This document shows positions 9,422 to 20,815 of a stretch of 64,000 bases of DNA, one piece after another. The notes below the pieces were generated by a model, which worked only from the letters and a program-made list of their open reading frames with translations, was not told the DNA's origin and made no database searches. Numbering within the stretch: position 1 is the stretch's first letter; every line of letters starts with the position of its first letter. Origin of the DNA: DATARH01 sp963778385 (lineage in GTDB: Bacteria; Pseudomonadota; Alphaproteobacteria; ATCC43930; CGMCC-115725); assembly GCA_963778385.1 (NCBI GenBank), contig CAVZUA010000032.1, positions 62,001 to 126,000 of the forward strand. The letters are read 5' to 3'. Position numbers and translations under genes: made by a program.

Positions 9422-9449
9422 TTGCTGCCGCGGACTTGCTGCCGCGGAC
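9422..9449. repeat. 14-bp tandem repeat, two copies, in the MFS/pncA divergent region
   Basis: TTGCTGCCGCGGAC occurs twice back to back (9422-9435 and 9436-9449) just upstream of the MFS start. It may be simple slippage or a regulator site between the divergent genes. Confidence 0.6.
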
Positions 9450-9532
9450 TTGTCGCCCGCAGGCGTTGTCTTTGACGATAAGTGAAGCCGATAATGGCCG
9501 ACGTTGTCACGCCGCAGATGAGCGCAGGCGCC

Positions 9533-10155
9533 ATGCAGAGAGCGACCGAGTTCGTGGGGAGCAAGACGTCCTTCTCGTTGTCGACGTGCAGAACGATTTC
9601 TGTCCCGGCGGGGCGCTCGCCGTGCCTGAAGGCGATGCAATCGTGCCGGTCATCAACCGCCTCGCGCGCGACTTCGCCCATATCGTGCTGACCCAGGACT
9701 GGCATCCGGCGGGCCACGCGTCCTTTGCCGGCGCACATCCCGACCGGCAGCCGTTCGAGGCGATCGAACTGTCCTACGGCACGCAAATCCTCTGGCCGGA
9801 CCATTGCGTCCAGGGCACGCCGGGGGCGGCATTCCACCCCGACCTCGACATCCCGCATGCCGAGCTGGTGCTGCGCAAGGGCTATCACCCGGCGATCGAT
9901 TCCTACTCGGCGTTTCGCGAAAACGACCGGCGCACCGCGACCGGCCTCGCCGCCTATCTGCGGGAACGCGGTTTCACCCGCGTGACCTTGTGCGGTCTCG
10001 CGACCGACTTTTGCGTGCTGTATTCGGCACTCGACGCGGCCGCGGCAGGGTTCGTGGCGACCGTCGTGCTCGATGCCTGCCGCGGCATCGACCGCGACGG
10101 TTCGATCGCTCGCGCGCTCGACGAGATGCGCGCGGCGGGCGTCACGCTGTTGTGA
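9533..10155 (+). CDS. pncA: Nicotinamidase (PncA), start region apparently frameshifted
   Basis: Hydrolyses nicotinamide to nicotinate for NAD salvage. Catalytic residues are all present: Asp in DVQNDFCPGGAL, Lys in LRKGYHP and Cys in LATDFCVLY. The metal ligands are in DWHPAGHASF. The body is read in one frame, but no usable start codon exists there near the N-terminus; the nearest is TTG 9472 without a good ribosome site. Three ATGs (9494, 9518, 9533) are all in the neighbouring frame. Adding one G to the GGGG run at 9556-9559 joins ATG 9533 to the body (VGEQDVLLVVDVQNDF) and gives a normal ~207-residue protein. A one-base deletion in that homopolymer is therefore likely. Confidence 0.88.
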
Positions 10156-10180
10156 CCAGGCGCGTCGAACGGCGGCCGGC

Positions 10181-10624
10181 TCAGTTCGGCGTGAGGCGGC
10201 GGATGATCGGGCGCAAGGGGCGGCGCTCGACCTGGAAGGTCGGCTGCGGGCGCGGTGGCGTCGGGAAGGTCGGCGCGTCGTCGGCGTCGCGCGGCGGCAT
10301 GCGGGGTGGGGCCGCGGCTAGCCGCGGGCGCCTCGCGGGTCCGGCGCCGGGCGCTTTCTTGGCCGGCTTTTCGCTCATCTGCACCGACAGCTTCGAGCCG
10401 CCGACCTGGGTGCCGTTCAGCCCGGCGATCGCCGCCTTGGCGGCCTTTTCCGTGGCGATGTCGACAAAGCCGTAACGCAGCCGCGCGCCAGTGTTCGGAT
10501 CGCGCGCGATCGCCGCGCTCAGCACGATGCCGAACGGGTCAAACGCTTCAGCCAGTCGCTCGTCGGAAAAGTCGGCCGGCAGATTGCCGACAAAGATGTT
10601 TCCCTTATGATTACGCGTACGCAT
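10181..10624 (-). CDS. RRM-domain RNA-binding protein
   Basis: A 147-residue protein with one RNA recognition motif at residues ~8-85: RNP2 IFVGNL and RNP1 LRYGFVDI are both clear. The C-terminal ~60 residues are Pro/Arg-rich and basic (GPARRPRLAAAPPRMPPRD), likely disordered and RNA-contacting. Bacterial single-RRM proteins are often cold-responsive RNA chaperones, but that role is only inferred. It is convergent with pncA, with a 25-base gap. Confidence 0.85.
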   Translation of the reverse strand: MRTRNHKGNIFVGNLPADFSDERLAEAFDPFGIVLSAAIARDPNTGARLRYGFVDIATEKAAKAAIAGLNGTQVGGSKLSVQMSEKPAKKAPGAGPARRPRLAAAPPRMPPRDADDAPTFPTPPRPQPTFQVERRPLRPIIRRLTPN

Positions 10625-10826
10625 CGGCCCCCGGCCCCTTACGGTATTCCCGATCTGTTGCGCCTAAGTTGTGGTCGTCTCGGCGCATCGTCAACGCGGC
10701 GAGGCGCATTGCCGCAATGCAGCATCGCGGAGCCGCCCGAGGCAAACACCGTCCGCACGGCGCGGTTGCATCGCTGGCGCAATCGGGGCAAGCATCGCCC
10801 CGCAGAAACCTGAGAGGAGATGTACT

Positions 10827-11294
10827 ATGCCCTCCGTAAAGCCCATCCCCGACGGCTACAGCACGCTGACGCCGTACCTGATCGTCGCCGACGGCGCGGC
10901 AGCCGTGGCGTTTTACGAAAAGGTCTTTGGCGCCAAAGTCCGGTTAAAGCTCGAGCGGCCCGACGGCAAGCTCGGCCATACCGAGCTCGAAATCGGCGAC
11001 AGCGTCGTCATGCTGGCCGACGAGCATCCGGAGCACCAGGCCCATGCCCCGGCGCATTTCGGCGGGTCGCCGGTGACGCTGCACCTCTATGTCGAGAATG
11101 TGGATGCGGTTGTCGGCCGGGCCCGAGGCGCCGGCGGCAAGATCACGCGCCCCGTCGAGAACATGTTCTACGGCGACCGTTCCGGCAGCTTTGTCGACCC
11201 GTGCGGCCATGTCTGGCACGTCGCGACGCATGTCGAGGACGTGCCGCCCGACGAGATCAACCGCCGGGCCGCGACGGCGATGCAGAAAGGGTAG
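10827..11294 (+). CDS. VOC-family protein (PhnB/glyoxalase-like)
   Basis: A 155-residue vicinal-oxygen-chelate protein. It begins PSVKPIPDGYSTLTPYLIV, continues with AVAFYEKVFGA, and ends with the GDRSGSFVDPCGHVWHVATH block, the usual PhnB-like layout. Such proteins bind metal or small ligands; the specific activity is unknown. The ATG at 10827 follows GAGAGGAGA (10812-10820), and longer open sequence upstream is not conserved. It lies nine bases before the polysaccharide deacetylase gene, so the two are probably one transcript. Confidence 0.88.
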   Translation: MPSVKPIPDGYSTLTPYLIVADGAAAVAFYEKVFGAKVRLKLERPDGKLGHTELEIGDSVVMLADEHPEHQAHAPAHFGGSPVTLHLYVENVDAVVGRARGAGGKITRPVENMFYGDRSGSFVDPCGHVWHVATHVEDVPPDEINRRAATAMQKG

Positions 11295-11303
11295 CGACAA
11301 ACG

Positions 11304-12179
11304 ATGATCCCGCGCGACCGCATCCCGTATTCCGCGATCGTCGACCGCCCGGCTCTCAAGCTGCCGGGCGGCGCCCGCATCGTCGTCTGGCCGATCGTCA
11401 ATCTCGAGGTCTGGGATATTTCGCGGCCGATGGCGCGCCAGGTGCTGCCGGCGCCCACCGGCCAAGTGCTGCTGCCCGACGTGCCGAACTGGTCGTGGCA
11501 CGAATACGGGATGCGCGTCGGCGTGTGGCGTTTCTTCGATCTGTTCAAGCGTCTCGACATCCGCCCGACCGTGTCGATCAACGCCCGCGTCTGCGAGGAC
11601 TACCCGCGTGTGGCACAGGCCTGCCACGACGCCGGCTGGGAGTTTATGGGCCATGCCTACGAGCAGGGCCCGGTGCACCTGATCGACGACCAGAAGGCGA
11701 TGATCGACCGATCGGTCGCGGTCATCGAGAAATTCACCGGCGCGAAACCGGTTGGCTGGCTCGGCCCCGGCCTCACGCAGACCTACGAGACGCCGGAGTT
11801 GCTCGCCGCCGCCGGCATCAAGTACATCGGCGATTGGGTCTATGACGACGAGCCGACCGAGATCGCCACCGCCAACGGCCCGCTCGTCACGTTGCCCTAC
11901 ACGGTCGAGCTCAACGACATCCCGATGATGATCGTGCAGCACCACGAGTCCGAATATTTCACCCGCCGCTGCATCGACACCTTCGACCGGCTCTATCAGG
12001 AGGGCGAGCACCGCGCCAAGATCATGGCGATCGCCATCCACCCCTACATTTCCGGCCAGCCCCATCGCATCAAATACCTCGAAGCGGTCTACGACCACAT
12101 CGCCAAGCACACCGGCGTGCTGCACTGGAACGGCGTCGAGATTTTGGAGTGGTATCAGGCGGCGAAGACTGCGGAATGA
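11304..12179 (+). CDS. Polysaccharide deacetylase-family protein (PuuE/allantoinase-like)
   Basis: A 291-residue NodB-fold hydrolase. The segment SINARVCEDYPRVAQACHDAG and the later GHAYEQGP resemble the PuuE-type subgroup, in which Asp/His metal ligands are partly altered; GWLGPGLTQTYETPELL and IHPYISGQPHR are further conserved blocks. PuuE proteins open allantoin, while others in the group remove acetyl or formyl groups. With no purine genes nearby, the substrate is unknown. It is likely co-transcribed with the upstream VOC gene. Confidence 0.82.
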   Translation: MIPRDRIPYSAIVDRPALKLPGGARIVVWPIVNLEVWDISRPMARQVLPAPTGQVLLPDVPNWSWHEYGMRVGVWRFFDLFKRLDIRPTVSINARVCEDYPRVAQACHDAGWEFMGHAYEQGPVHLIDDQKAMIDRSVAVIEKFTGAKPVGWLGPGLTQTYETPELLAAAGIKYIGDWVYDDEPTEIATANGPLVTLPYTVELNDIPMMIVQHHESEYFTRRCIDTFDRLYQEGEHRAKIMAIAIHPYISGQPHRIKYLEAVYDHIAKHTGVLHWNGVEILEWYQAAKTAE

Positions 12180-12352
12180 CCCTATCTCGGCTTTCGCCGG
12201 GCTTCGCCAAGTCAAAGGCCTGATGCTTGGTTGAACAAAGCAAGTCGCATTCGACTCTGATGCCTGGAAACTAGTCGCTTGCCGCAGTCGCTGCGGTAAC
12301 TCAACAATCGGCGGCATCGGCACCGCAGAGGTGCTGGGGGAGGGGGCGGCTG

Positions 12353-13357
12353 TTGCTCGGGGTGCTTTACGCCGCGATCGGCGCGTTTACGTTCGCCCTC
12401 AACAATGTGGCGATCCGCCGGGGAGTGGTGACCGGCAGCGTGCTGCAGGGCATGGCGATGACCGTGCCGATCGGCGGGCTCTCCTTTCTGGTCATGACCA
12501 TCGCCTTTGGCCAGTTCGGCCAGCTTACGGCGTTCCCGGCGGCGGCGGTCGCCTGGCTCGCGGGCCAAGGCATCGTGCATTTCGTGCTCGGCCGCTACTG
12601 CAACTACAAGTCCAACCAGCTGATGGGCGTCAATCTCGCGGCCCCGGTGGTGCAGCTGCAGGTGCCGTTCGCGATGATGATGGCGGTGGCGACGCTGCAC
12701 GAGAAGTTCACCGTACTGCAGGGCATCGGCTCGGTACTGATGCTCGGCGGCTCCTTCGTTACGCAAAGCAAGACCGGCAATCGGGCGAAGACGGCTGCGG
12801 TGGCGCCCCCGGGATCGGCGCCCGAGCCGGTTTTCCGGCCGCATGTCGTCACCGGCTATTTCTGTGCGCTCGGCGCGGCGATCTGCTACGGCAGCTCGCC
12901 GCTGATGGCGCGCCAGGCTTTTCTCAACGCGCCCGGCCTCGGCACGGCGGCGGCAGGTTGCGTCGCCTACGCGGCAGCGACGCTGTTCTTCGCGCTGATC
13001 CTGCTCAGGCCCGGTTCATGGCGGGATATCAAGGGCACGAGCCGCGACAACCTGCCGTGGTTTCTCGCCTCGGCGGTGCTGGTCGCGATTTCCCAGGCCT
13101 TCGTCTACGCCTCGCTCTCCGTCGCACCGCTGATGGTGGTAACGCCGATCCTCCAGCTCTCGCTGGTGTTCCGGCTGTTCTTGTCGCAATGCATCAATCG
13201 CGACTACGAGGTAATGAACACCGCCGTCATCATCGGCGCCTTCACCGCGGTGCTGGGGTCGATCCTCGTCTCGCTCGAGACCGGCGAGCTGGCGAAGCTG
13301 ATCGACCTGCCGCCGGGGCTCGCCGATTTTCTGGGCTACCGATTGGCGGGCGGGTGA
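12353..13357 (+). CDS. EamA/DMT-superfamily transporter
   Basis: A 334-residue membrane protein with about ten hydrophobic segments in two halves, as in EamA drug/metabolite exporters. The halves are joined by a charged cytoplasmic stretch (TQSKTGNRAKTAAVAPPGS). The start is TTG at 12353, preceded by GGGGGAGGGGG. It begins MLGVLYAAIGAFTFALNN, and the same-frame region upstream has no better start. Substrate not predictable. No partner gene is adjacent. Confidence 0.85.
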   Translation: MLGVLYAAIGAFTFALNNVAIRRGVVTGSVLQGMAMTVPIGGLSFLVMTIAFGQFGQLTAFPAAAVAWLAGQGIVHFVLGRYCNYKSNQLMGVNLAAPVVQLQVPFAMMMAVATLHEKFTVLQGIGSVLMLGGSFVTQSKTGNRAKTAAVAPPGSAPEPVFRPHVVTGYFCALGAAICYGSSPLMARQAFLNAPGLGTAAAGCVAYAAATLFFALILLRPGSWRDIKGTSRDNLPWFLASAVLVAISQAFVYASLSVAPLMVVTPILQLSLVFRLFLSQCINRDYEVMNTAVIIGAFTAVLGSILVSLETGELAKLIDLPPGLADFLGYRLAGG

Positions 13358-13389
13358 GCCTGATTGGGACCGGAGCACAGTCTTCCCGC

Positions 13390-13531
13390 GTCATTCCGGG
13401 GCATCGCATAGCGATGAACCCGGAACCCATGAACACCGACGTCGAAAAGCGCGCTCCGACGCCGCAGACACTTTGGACAGGGCCGTGTTCATGGGTTCCG
13501 GGTTCGCCCCTGCGGGCCGCCCCGGAATGAC
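13390..13531. repeat. 142-bp palindromic element, copy 1 (family C)
   Basis: Begins GTCATTCCGGGG and ends CCCCGGAATGAC. Inner arms AACCCGGAACCCATGAACAC and its complement face each other, so most of the element can fold into one long imperfect hairpin. Copies of exactly the same length lie at 37,096 and 51,799. It sits between the EamA gene and the 3' end of glgP, which converge on it. Confidence 0.9.
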
Positions 13532-13547
13532 AAAGCAACTTGGCCTC

Positions 13548-16070
<2,523 letters not shown>

Positions 16071-16105
16071 CCTCCCATGCTGGCCGGCAGCCTTGCCCCG
16101 CGCCG

Positions 16106-17032
16106 CTAGTCGGATTGCGCGACGACGAGCCGCGGCGTCTCGCGCCGTTCGTCGAACCGCGCATGAGTTTCGTTTATCTGCGCCAGGGTCGGTAGGCTAG
16201 CCTCGTTACCAAGATACTGGATCGCATGCGCCGAGGCAGCCCGCGCGAAACGGAAATGGTCTTCCCACAGGCCGAAGGGATTCGCCAGGAAGGCGTAGAC
16301 ATAGGCGCCGTGGAAGATGTCGCCGGCGCCGTTGGTGTCGACGACCTTGTCGTCGGGCACGGCCAGCGCCGGCAGGTGCCGGTCTTCGTCGCCGCCCTGG
16401 TACCACAGCATGCCGCGCCCGCCCATCGTTACCGCGCCGATCTTGCAGCCGCGCGAACGCAGGTAGGCGAGCATCTCGCCGGGGTTCAGCCGCATCTGCT
16501 CGCAGAGCCGCTCGGCGACCACCGCGACATCGATGAATTCGAGCAGCTCATGGGTGTTGGAGCGCAGCCCGCCGCCGTCGAGCGAGGTCAGGATGCCGGC
16601 CTCACGGCAGGCGCGCGCATAGTCGATCGCTGCGTCGGGCTGGTGCCCGTCGACATGCAGCGCGCGGCAGCCGGTCAAATGCAGAGGCGGGTAGGGGTGC
16701 TTGTAGTCGTCGTCGCGGCAGCGGACGATGGCGCGTTGCTGACCCTTGGGCATCACAAAGGAGAGCGACGAGGCGGCGACTTTCCGGTGATGCACCGATA
16801 TGTGGTACTTCGCCGCCATGTCGATGAACATCCGCCCCAGCCAATCGTCGGCGACCGAGGCGAGCAGATCGGGGGCGATGCCCAGCTTGGCGCAGCAGAA
16901 CGCGGCGGTCACCGCATTGCCGCCGAAGGAGACCGCGTAGTTGCGCGCCACCATCTTCTCGTCGCCGATCGGCAGCGTATCGGTGACGAAGGTGATGTCG
17001 ATATAGGCCTGGCCGATGAACAAGGCTTGCAT
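16106..17032 (-). CDS. PfkB-family carbohydrate/nucleoside kinase
   Basis: A 308-residue ribokinase-like enzyme. The N-terminal glycine motif is in AVSFGGNAVTAA, and the C-terminal signature DTNGAGDIFHGAY carries the catalytic Asp and anion hole. The family phosphorylates sugars or nucleosides with ATP. Its position just upstream of glgP suggests a sugar substrate, but this is inference. ATG 17032 opens the gene; the diverging DUF2147 gene begins ~140 bases away. Confidence 0.88.
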   Translation of the reverse strand: MQALFIGQAYIDITFVTDTLPIGDEKMVARNYAVSFGGNAVTAAFCCAKLGIAPDLLASVADDWLGRMFIDMAAKYHISVHHRKVAASSLSFVMPKGQQRAIVRCRDDDYKHPYPPLHLTGCRALHVDGHQPDAAIDYARACREAGILTSLDGGGLRSNTHELLEFIDVAVVAERLCEQMRLNPGEMLAYLRSRGCKIGAVTMGGRGMLWYQGGDEDRHLPALAVPDDKVVDTNGAGDIFHGAYVYAFLANPFGLWEDHFRFARAASAHAIQYLGNEASLPTLAQINETHARFDERRETPRLVVAQSD

Positions 17033-17171
17033 GGCGTTTAGATAGTCGTTGGACGGCCGGCACCAACCCGTTTGCGCGAGCCGGTGTGTCGGGCGAGGTC
17101 ATGCACGGCTCATGCCGGGAGGTCGCATGGCTTGGCTTGCCGACCTCGCCCGGGTCCCTATGATCTCTTCC

Positions 17172-17633
17172 ATGCGATTGGCGATCATGTCGACGGCCTC
17201 ATTGCTCTGGGTCGTTGCCGCGGGCAACGCGGCGCCGCCGGGTGTCCAGGGCTATTGGCTGACGGCGAACAAAAGCGGCATCGTCGAAATCTTTTCCTGC
17301 GGCGAGGGGATATGCGGGAAATTGGCGTGGTTTCGCATCAAGCCCGACGATCCGAACCCGGAGGCGCTCGATCTCAAAAACCCGGACCCGGCGCGGCGAA
17401 GCCAGTCTCTCTGCAGCCTCGTCTTCATGCACGGGTTCAAGTCGACCGGGCCAAGCGATTGGGAGGACGGAAATATCTATGACCCCGAGAGCGGCAATAC
17501 CTACCATGGGACAATACGTTTGCAGCCCGATGGCACGTTGCGCCTGCGGGGTTATATTGGCATCTCCCTGATCGGCCGGAGCGAGGTCTGGACCCGCTAC
17601 ACGCAGCCTTTGCCTTCCTGCCCGACGCGATAG
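17172..17633 (+). CDS. DUF2147-family exported protein
   Basis: A small secreted protein with signal peptide MRLAIMSTASLLWVVAAGNAA, cleaved after Ala, then the DUF2147 pattern QGYWLTANKSGIVEIFSCGEG and LCSLVFMHGFK, ending in the typical strand-rich domain (LRLRGYIGISLIGRSEVWTR). Mature length ~133 residues. Function of the family is not established. ATG 17160 is an alternative start that adds four residues. It lies 16 bases before the CMD-family gene and is likely co-transcribed with it. Confidence 0.82.
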   Translation: MRLAIMSTASLLWVVAAGNAAPPGVQGYWLTANKSGIVEIFSCGEGICGKLAWFRIKPDDPNPEALDLKNPDPARRSQSLCSLVFMHGFKSTGPSDWEDGNIYDPESGNTYHGTIRLQPDGTLRLRGYIGISLIGRSEVWTRYTQPLPSCPTR

Positions 17634-17649
17634 CAGCAGAGTGGAGGAC

Positions 17650-18213
17650 ATGACCATGGCGCGCCTTCCCCACATTACCAGCAAGGACCAGGTCGACGAG
17701 AAGTATCACGGCGCCTTTGATTCGATCGTCGCGAGCCGCGGTGCGGTGGCGGGGCCGTTCCTGATGTTCATGCATTCGCCCGAGGTGGCGGAGCGCGTCG
17801 GGCATCTCGGCGCTTATGTCCGGTTCGAGGGCACGCTCGACATGAGGGTGCGAGTGCTGGCGGCGATGACGGTCGCGCGCGAGTTCCACGCGATGTATGT
17901 CTGGGGCGCGCAGACCGGCGGCGCGCGGCGGCTGGGCGTACCGGAGGAAACGATCACCGCGATCCGCGAAGACCATTCGCGGGGCATTGCGCCGGCCGAT
18001 GCGGAAATCGTTGAATTCACCCGCCAGTTGCTGCGTCAGCACCGCATCGAGGACGCGCTGTTCAAGAAGATGCACGCGCGCTTCGGCAATGACGAGCTGG
18101 TGCAGCTGACCACCGCGATCGGCTACTACACGCTGCTCGGCATGACGGTGAACGCCTGCGAGCTGGAGCCGGCGGCCGACGCCGAGGTGCTCGACCTCAG
18201 CACGCTACCGTAG
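17650..18213 (+). CDS. Carboxymuconolactone decarboxylase (CMD/AhpD-like) family protein
   Basis: A 187-residue all-alpha protein. The block LAAMTVAREFHAMYVWGAQTGGARRLGVPEE matches the CMD fold helix-turn-helix region, with His at the usual place but without the CxxC pair of true AhpD peroxidases. A thiol-dependent peroxidase role is therefore unlikely. Members act as decarboxylases or have unknown roles. Start ATG 17650 follows GGAGGAC; a second ATG lies two codons on. Confidence 0.82.
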   Translation: MTMARLPHITSKDQVDEKYHGAFDSIVASRGAVAGPFLMFMHSPEVAERVGHLGAYVRFEGTLDMRVRVLAAMTVAREFHAMYVWGAQTGGARRLGVPEETITAIREDHSRGIAPADAEIVEFTRQLLRQHRIEDALFKKMHARFGNDELVQLTTAIGYYTLLGMTVNACELEPAADAEVLDLSTLP

Positions 18214-18228
18214 GGTGCGATCCTCAAT

Positions 18229-18331
18229 TCGTCATGCCCGGACTTGATCCGGGCATCCAACCGACGTTCCAGCCGTCTGGACGGAGGTCGTGGGGCCATT
18301 GGATGGCCGGGTCAAGCCCGGCCATGACGAC
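18229..18331. repeat. Composite palindromic repeat (family B, two arms)
   Basis: Left arm GTCATGCCCGGACTTGATCC (18231 on) and right arm ending GGCCGGGTCAAGCCCGGCCATGAC (to 18328) are inverted copies of the unit at 8,084. Each arm can form its own hairpin, and the two can also pair. It lies between convergent genes, consistent with a REP/BIME-like terminator element. Confidence 0.8.
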
Positions 18332-18346
18332 CGAGAGTAGTCGGCC

Positions 18347-19147
18347 TTAACCAAAACGCGGCGGCACGTACCAGGGAATATCGGCGGCCGGGTCGACGAG
18401 CAATTCGGGGAGCGCGACGCGCGCGACCTGCGAGTGCTGCACCGCCGCGGCCTCGACGCGATATCGCTGGGCGAGGGCGGGGCGCCGCGCCGGAACGGCG
18501 CGGTCGATTCTCGCGGCGACGAGCCGGGCCACCGCACGTGAAAACGGGCCGGTCTGGCTTTCGATAAACGGCACGCGCAGGGCGCCGGGGCGCTCCGGCT
18601 CGGCGGCGAAGCGAGTGTCGAGCCAGCGCTCGACGATCTCGATCCCGGCGAGCGGGTCGCCGAGCGCCGGGTCGCGGCCGTAAAGCCCGTCGAACACATA
18701 GAGCTCATCCGGTTGGGCCTGGGCGTCGGCGATGATGTCGATCGCCGGCATGCCGCCGCCGGAATGCGCGCCGAGCACAAAGCGATCGAGCGCCAGCGAC
18801 GCACCGCACCGCTCGCCGAGCCGATGCAGCCCGTAGGCTAGCAACAAGTCGATACCGCCGCCGAGCAGCGCGGGGAAGTCGTAGTAATAGTGCCGGATCC
18901 AATGGCCACGCGGCAGCATCGCCAAGGTCGGCCGGGCGCGGCCGGAGAGGATCAGCCCGCTGCGCTCGATCTTCTCGGACAGCGGCATCGCACCGCCCGA
19001 TTGCGAAAACCCGTGCAGGAAGACGACGATATCGATGGCGCCGGCGCCTTCGGGAATGTGGTTCCAGCGCAGGAACAGGTCCGGCTGGGTGCCTTGGTGC
19101 GCTGCTAACACCGGGGTGTCGGTGAGGAAGATTTCGCCGGGCTGCAT
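18347..19147 (-). CDS. Alpha/beta-hydrolase-like protein
   Basis: A 266-residue protein with an early VVFLHGFSQSGG block (oxyanion-hole region) and a nucleophile-elbow-like GAHSGGGMPA; the Ser in HSGG is the likely nucleophile. This fits the alpha/beta-hydrolase fold, with no clear subfamily. It follows boxB on the same strand, 125 bases away across a palindromic repeat, so a role in the benzoyl-CoA route is possible but unproven. No signal peptide. Confidence 0.6.
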   Translation of the reverse strand: MQPGEIFLTDTPVLAAHQGTQPDLFLRWNHIPEGAGAIDIVVFLHGFSQSGGAMPLSEKIERSGLILSGRARPTLAMLPRGHWIRHYYYDFPALLGGGIDLLLAYGLHRLGERCGASLALDRFVLGAHSGGGMPAIDIIADAQAQPDELYVFDGLYGRDPALGDPLAGIEIVERWLDTRFAAEPERPGALRVPFIESQTGPFSRAVARLVAARIDRAVPARRPALAQRYRVEAAAVQHSQVARVALPELLVDPAADIPWYVPPRFG

Positions 19148-19155
19148 GGGTCGTT

Positions 19156-19262
19156 AGCCCCCACCCCAACCCTCCCCCGCTTGCGGGGGAGGGGGAAGGA
19201 AAGCGCCGGCGTTGCCATAGCGCCCCCTCCCCCGCAAGCGGGGGAGGGTCGGGGTGGGGGCT
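19156..19262. repeat. GC-rich palindromic repeat (family A), copy 1
   Basis: Two inverted arms (AGCCCCCACCCCAACCC at 19157 on, and its near complement to 19262). Each contains its own CCTCCCCCGC/GCGGGGGAGG hairpin. It sits between boxB and the downstream hydrolase gene. Similar elements are at 23,174, 30,241 and 48,298. Confidence 0.85.
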
Positions 19263-19272
19263 GAAGCGGCGC

Positions 19273-20718
19273 TCACGCCAGCTTCACGTATTCGAAATCG
19301 CCGGGCTTGCTGTCGATGCCGGTGCGCGGCGGGGCGATCCAGGTGGCGAATTGGCCCGGCTCACGGGCGGGCTGCATCAGGCCGCCGACAAAGGCGTCGT
19401 CATCGGCAGTGGGAAGGAACGCGTCGCGGCGGCGCGCCCACTCCGCGGCGCTCAGGATGTTGCCTTCGGGGTCGGCTTCGATCGCGGCGAACTCGCCGAT
19501 CCGCCGGTTGAAGGCGACATGCGGCAGGGTGATGCGGAAAGCGATGCCGCTGCGCTCGATGATGCGGTTCCACCAGCGCTCGACGCCGCTCTGCGCGTCG
19601 GCGACGTAGTCGTCGCGCAGCCGCATGTTGAGCGCGGACAGCGCCGGCACCTCCTCGCGCATCACCGCCCCATCCTTCAGCCGCAGCACCGGGTAGGTGC
19701 TGGCGGTCAGTGCGTGGTCGTCGTCGATCTGGTCTTCGAGATAGCGGCCCTTGAGCCCGGCCTGATAGGCGTTGGCCGCGTTGGTCGAAAGCTCGCTGCC
19801 GAACAGGTCCAGCGTCGCCGAGAAGTGGAAATTGGCGCGCTTTTGCATGGTCGGCAGATCGATCACGCCGAGTGCGCGCACCCGTGCGATGTCGTAGGGG
19901 TCGTCGATCCCGGCCTTGGTCATCGCCGCGCAGGTCGCTTCGAGGATGCGGCCGATCCCCGACTGGCCTATGAACATGTGGTGCGCTTCCTCGGTCAGCA
20001 TAAACCGGCAGGTGCGCGACAGCGGATCGAACCCCGATTGCGCCAGCGCGTGCAGCTGCATCTTGCCGTCACGGTCGGTGAAGAAGGTGAACATGAAAAA
20101 CGCCAGCCAATCCGGCGTGCGCTCATTGAACGCGCCCAAAAGGCGCGGCGTGTCGCGGTCGCCCGATTGGCGGCGCAGCAGGTCTTCGGCTTCCTCGCGC
20201 CCGTCGCGGCCGAAATATTTCTGCAGCAGGTAGACCATTGCCCACAAATGGCGGGCCTCTTCGACATTGACCTGGAACAGGTTGCGCAGATCGTAAAGCG
20301 AGGGCGCGGTGGCGCCGAGCAGGCGCTGCTGCTCGACCGAGGCGGGCTCCGTATCGCCCTGCACGGTGATCAGCCGGCGCAGCATCGCGCGGTATTCGCC
20401 CGGCACTTCCTGCCAGGCCGGCTCGCCCTTATGCGCGCCAAAGCCGATGGTACGGTCCTCGATCTGCGGGGCGAGCAGGATGCCCCAGCGGTATTCCGGC
20501 ATGCGAACATAACCGAACTTGGCCCAGCCCTCCTGGTCGACCCCGACCGCGGTGCGCAGATAGACGAGATTGTCCTGAAACCCGTCCGGGCCGCGCGCCT
20601 TCCACCAGTCGAGATAGGTCGGGTGCCAGTTTTCCAGCGCGCGACGCAGCCGCGGGTCGGCATTGAGCCCGACATTGTTGGGGATCAGACCGTCGTAATC
20701 GACTGTGATCTCAGCCAT
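19273..20718 (-). CDS. boxB: Benzoyl-CoA 2,3-epoxidase, oxygenase subunit BoxB
   Basis: Di-iron monooxygenase that makes 2,3-epoxybenzoyl-CoA from benzoyl-CoA, O2 and electrons from the reductase BoxA. Length (481) matches the family. Iron-ligand motifs EEARHLW (about 153-159) and EEAHHMF (243-249) are intact. ATG 20718 is preceded by GAGGAGCGAG. boxC lies on the same strand further upstream but is separated by a HicAB module of opposite direction, so boxB needs its own promoter or a long transcript. boxA is not in the window. Confidence 0.95.
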   Translation of the reverse strand: MAEITVDYDGLIPNNVGLNADPRLRRALENWHPTYLDWWKARGPDGFQDNLVYLRTAVGVDQEGWAKFGYVRMPEYRWGILLAPQIEDRTIGFGAHKGEPAWQEVPGEYRAMLRRLITVQGDTEPASVEQQRLLGATAPSLYDLRNLFQVNVEEARHLWAMVYLLQKYFGRDGREEAEDLLRRQSGDRDTPRLLGAFNERTPDWLAFFMFTFFTDRDGKMQLHALAQSGFDPLSRTCRFMLTEEAHHMFIGQSGIGRILEATCAAMTKAGIDDPYDIARVRALGVIDLPTMQKRANFHFSATLDLFGSELSTNAANAYQAGLKGRYLEDQIDDDHALTASTYPVLRLKDGAVMREEVPALSALNMRLRDDYVADAQSGVERWWNRIIERSGIAFRITLPHVAFNRRIGEFAAIEADPEGNILSAAEWARRRDAFLPTADDDAFVGGLMQPAREPGQFATWIAPPRTGIDSKPGDFEYVKLA

Positions 20719-20779
20719 GGCTCGCTCCTCGCTGGATAGTCTCAGAATAGCTGTTAACGAGCGCTGGTATGAATGCTTC

Positions 20780-20808
20780 TTGAGAGAATGACAATTTTGT
20801 CCTATATT
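20780..20808 (+). promoter_or_regulatory. Predicted promoter of hicAB with operator-like palindrome
   Basis: A sigma70-like promoter: -35 TTGAGA (20780-20785), 17-base spacer, -10 TATATT (20803-20808). The palindrome GACAA-TT-TTGTC (20790-20801) lies between the two hexamers, where bound HicB could block polymerase. Predicted transcription start (~20814-20816) falls at or next to the GTG start codon of hicA, so the message may be leaderless. Confidence 0.6.
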
Positions 20809-20815
20809 TCATCAG

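Noticed and set aside
19351..20739. 462-codon open frame antisense to boxB
   Set aside because: Shadow frame; boxB di-iron motifs are intact on the minus strand.
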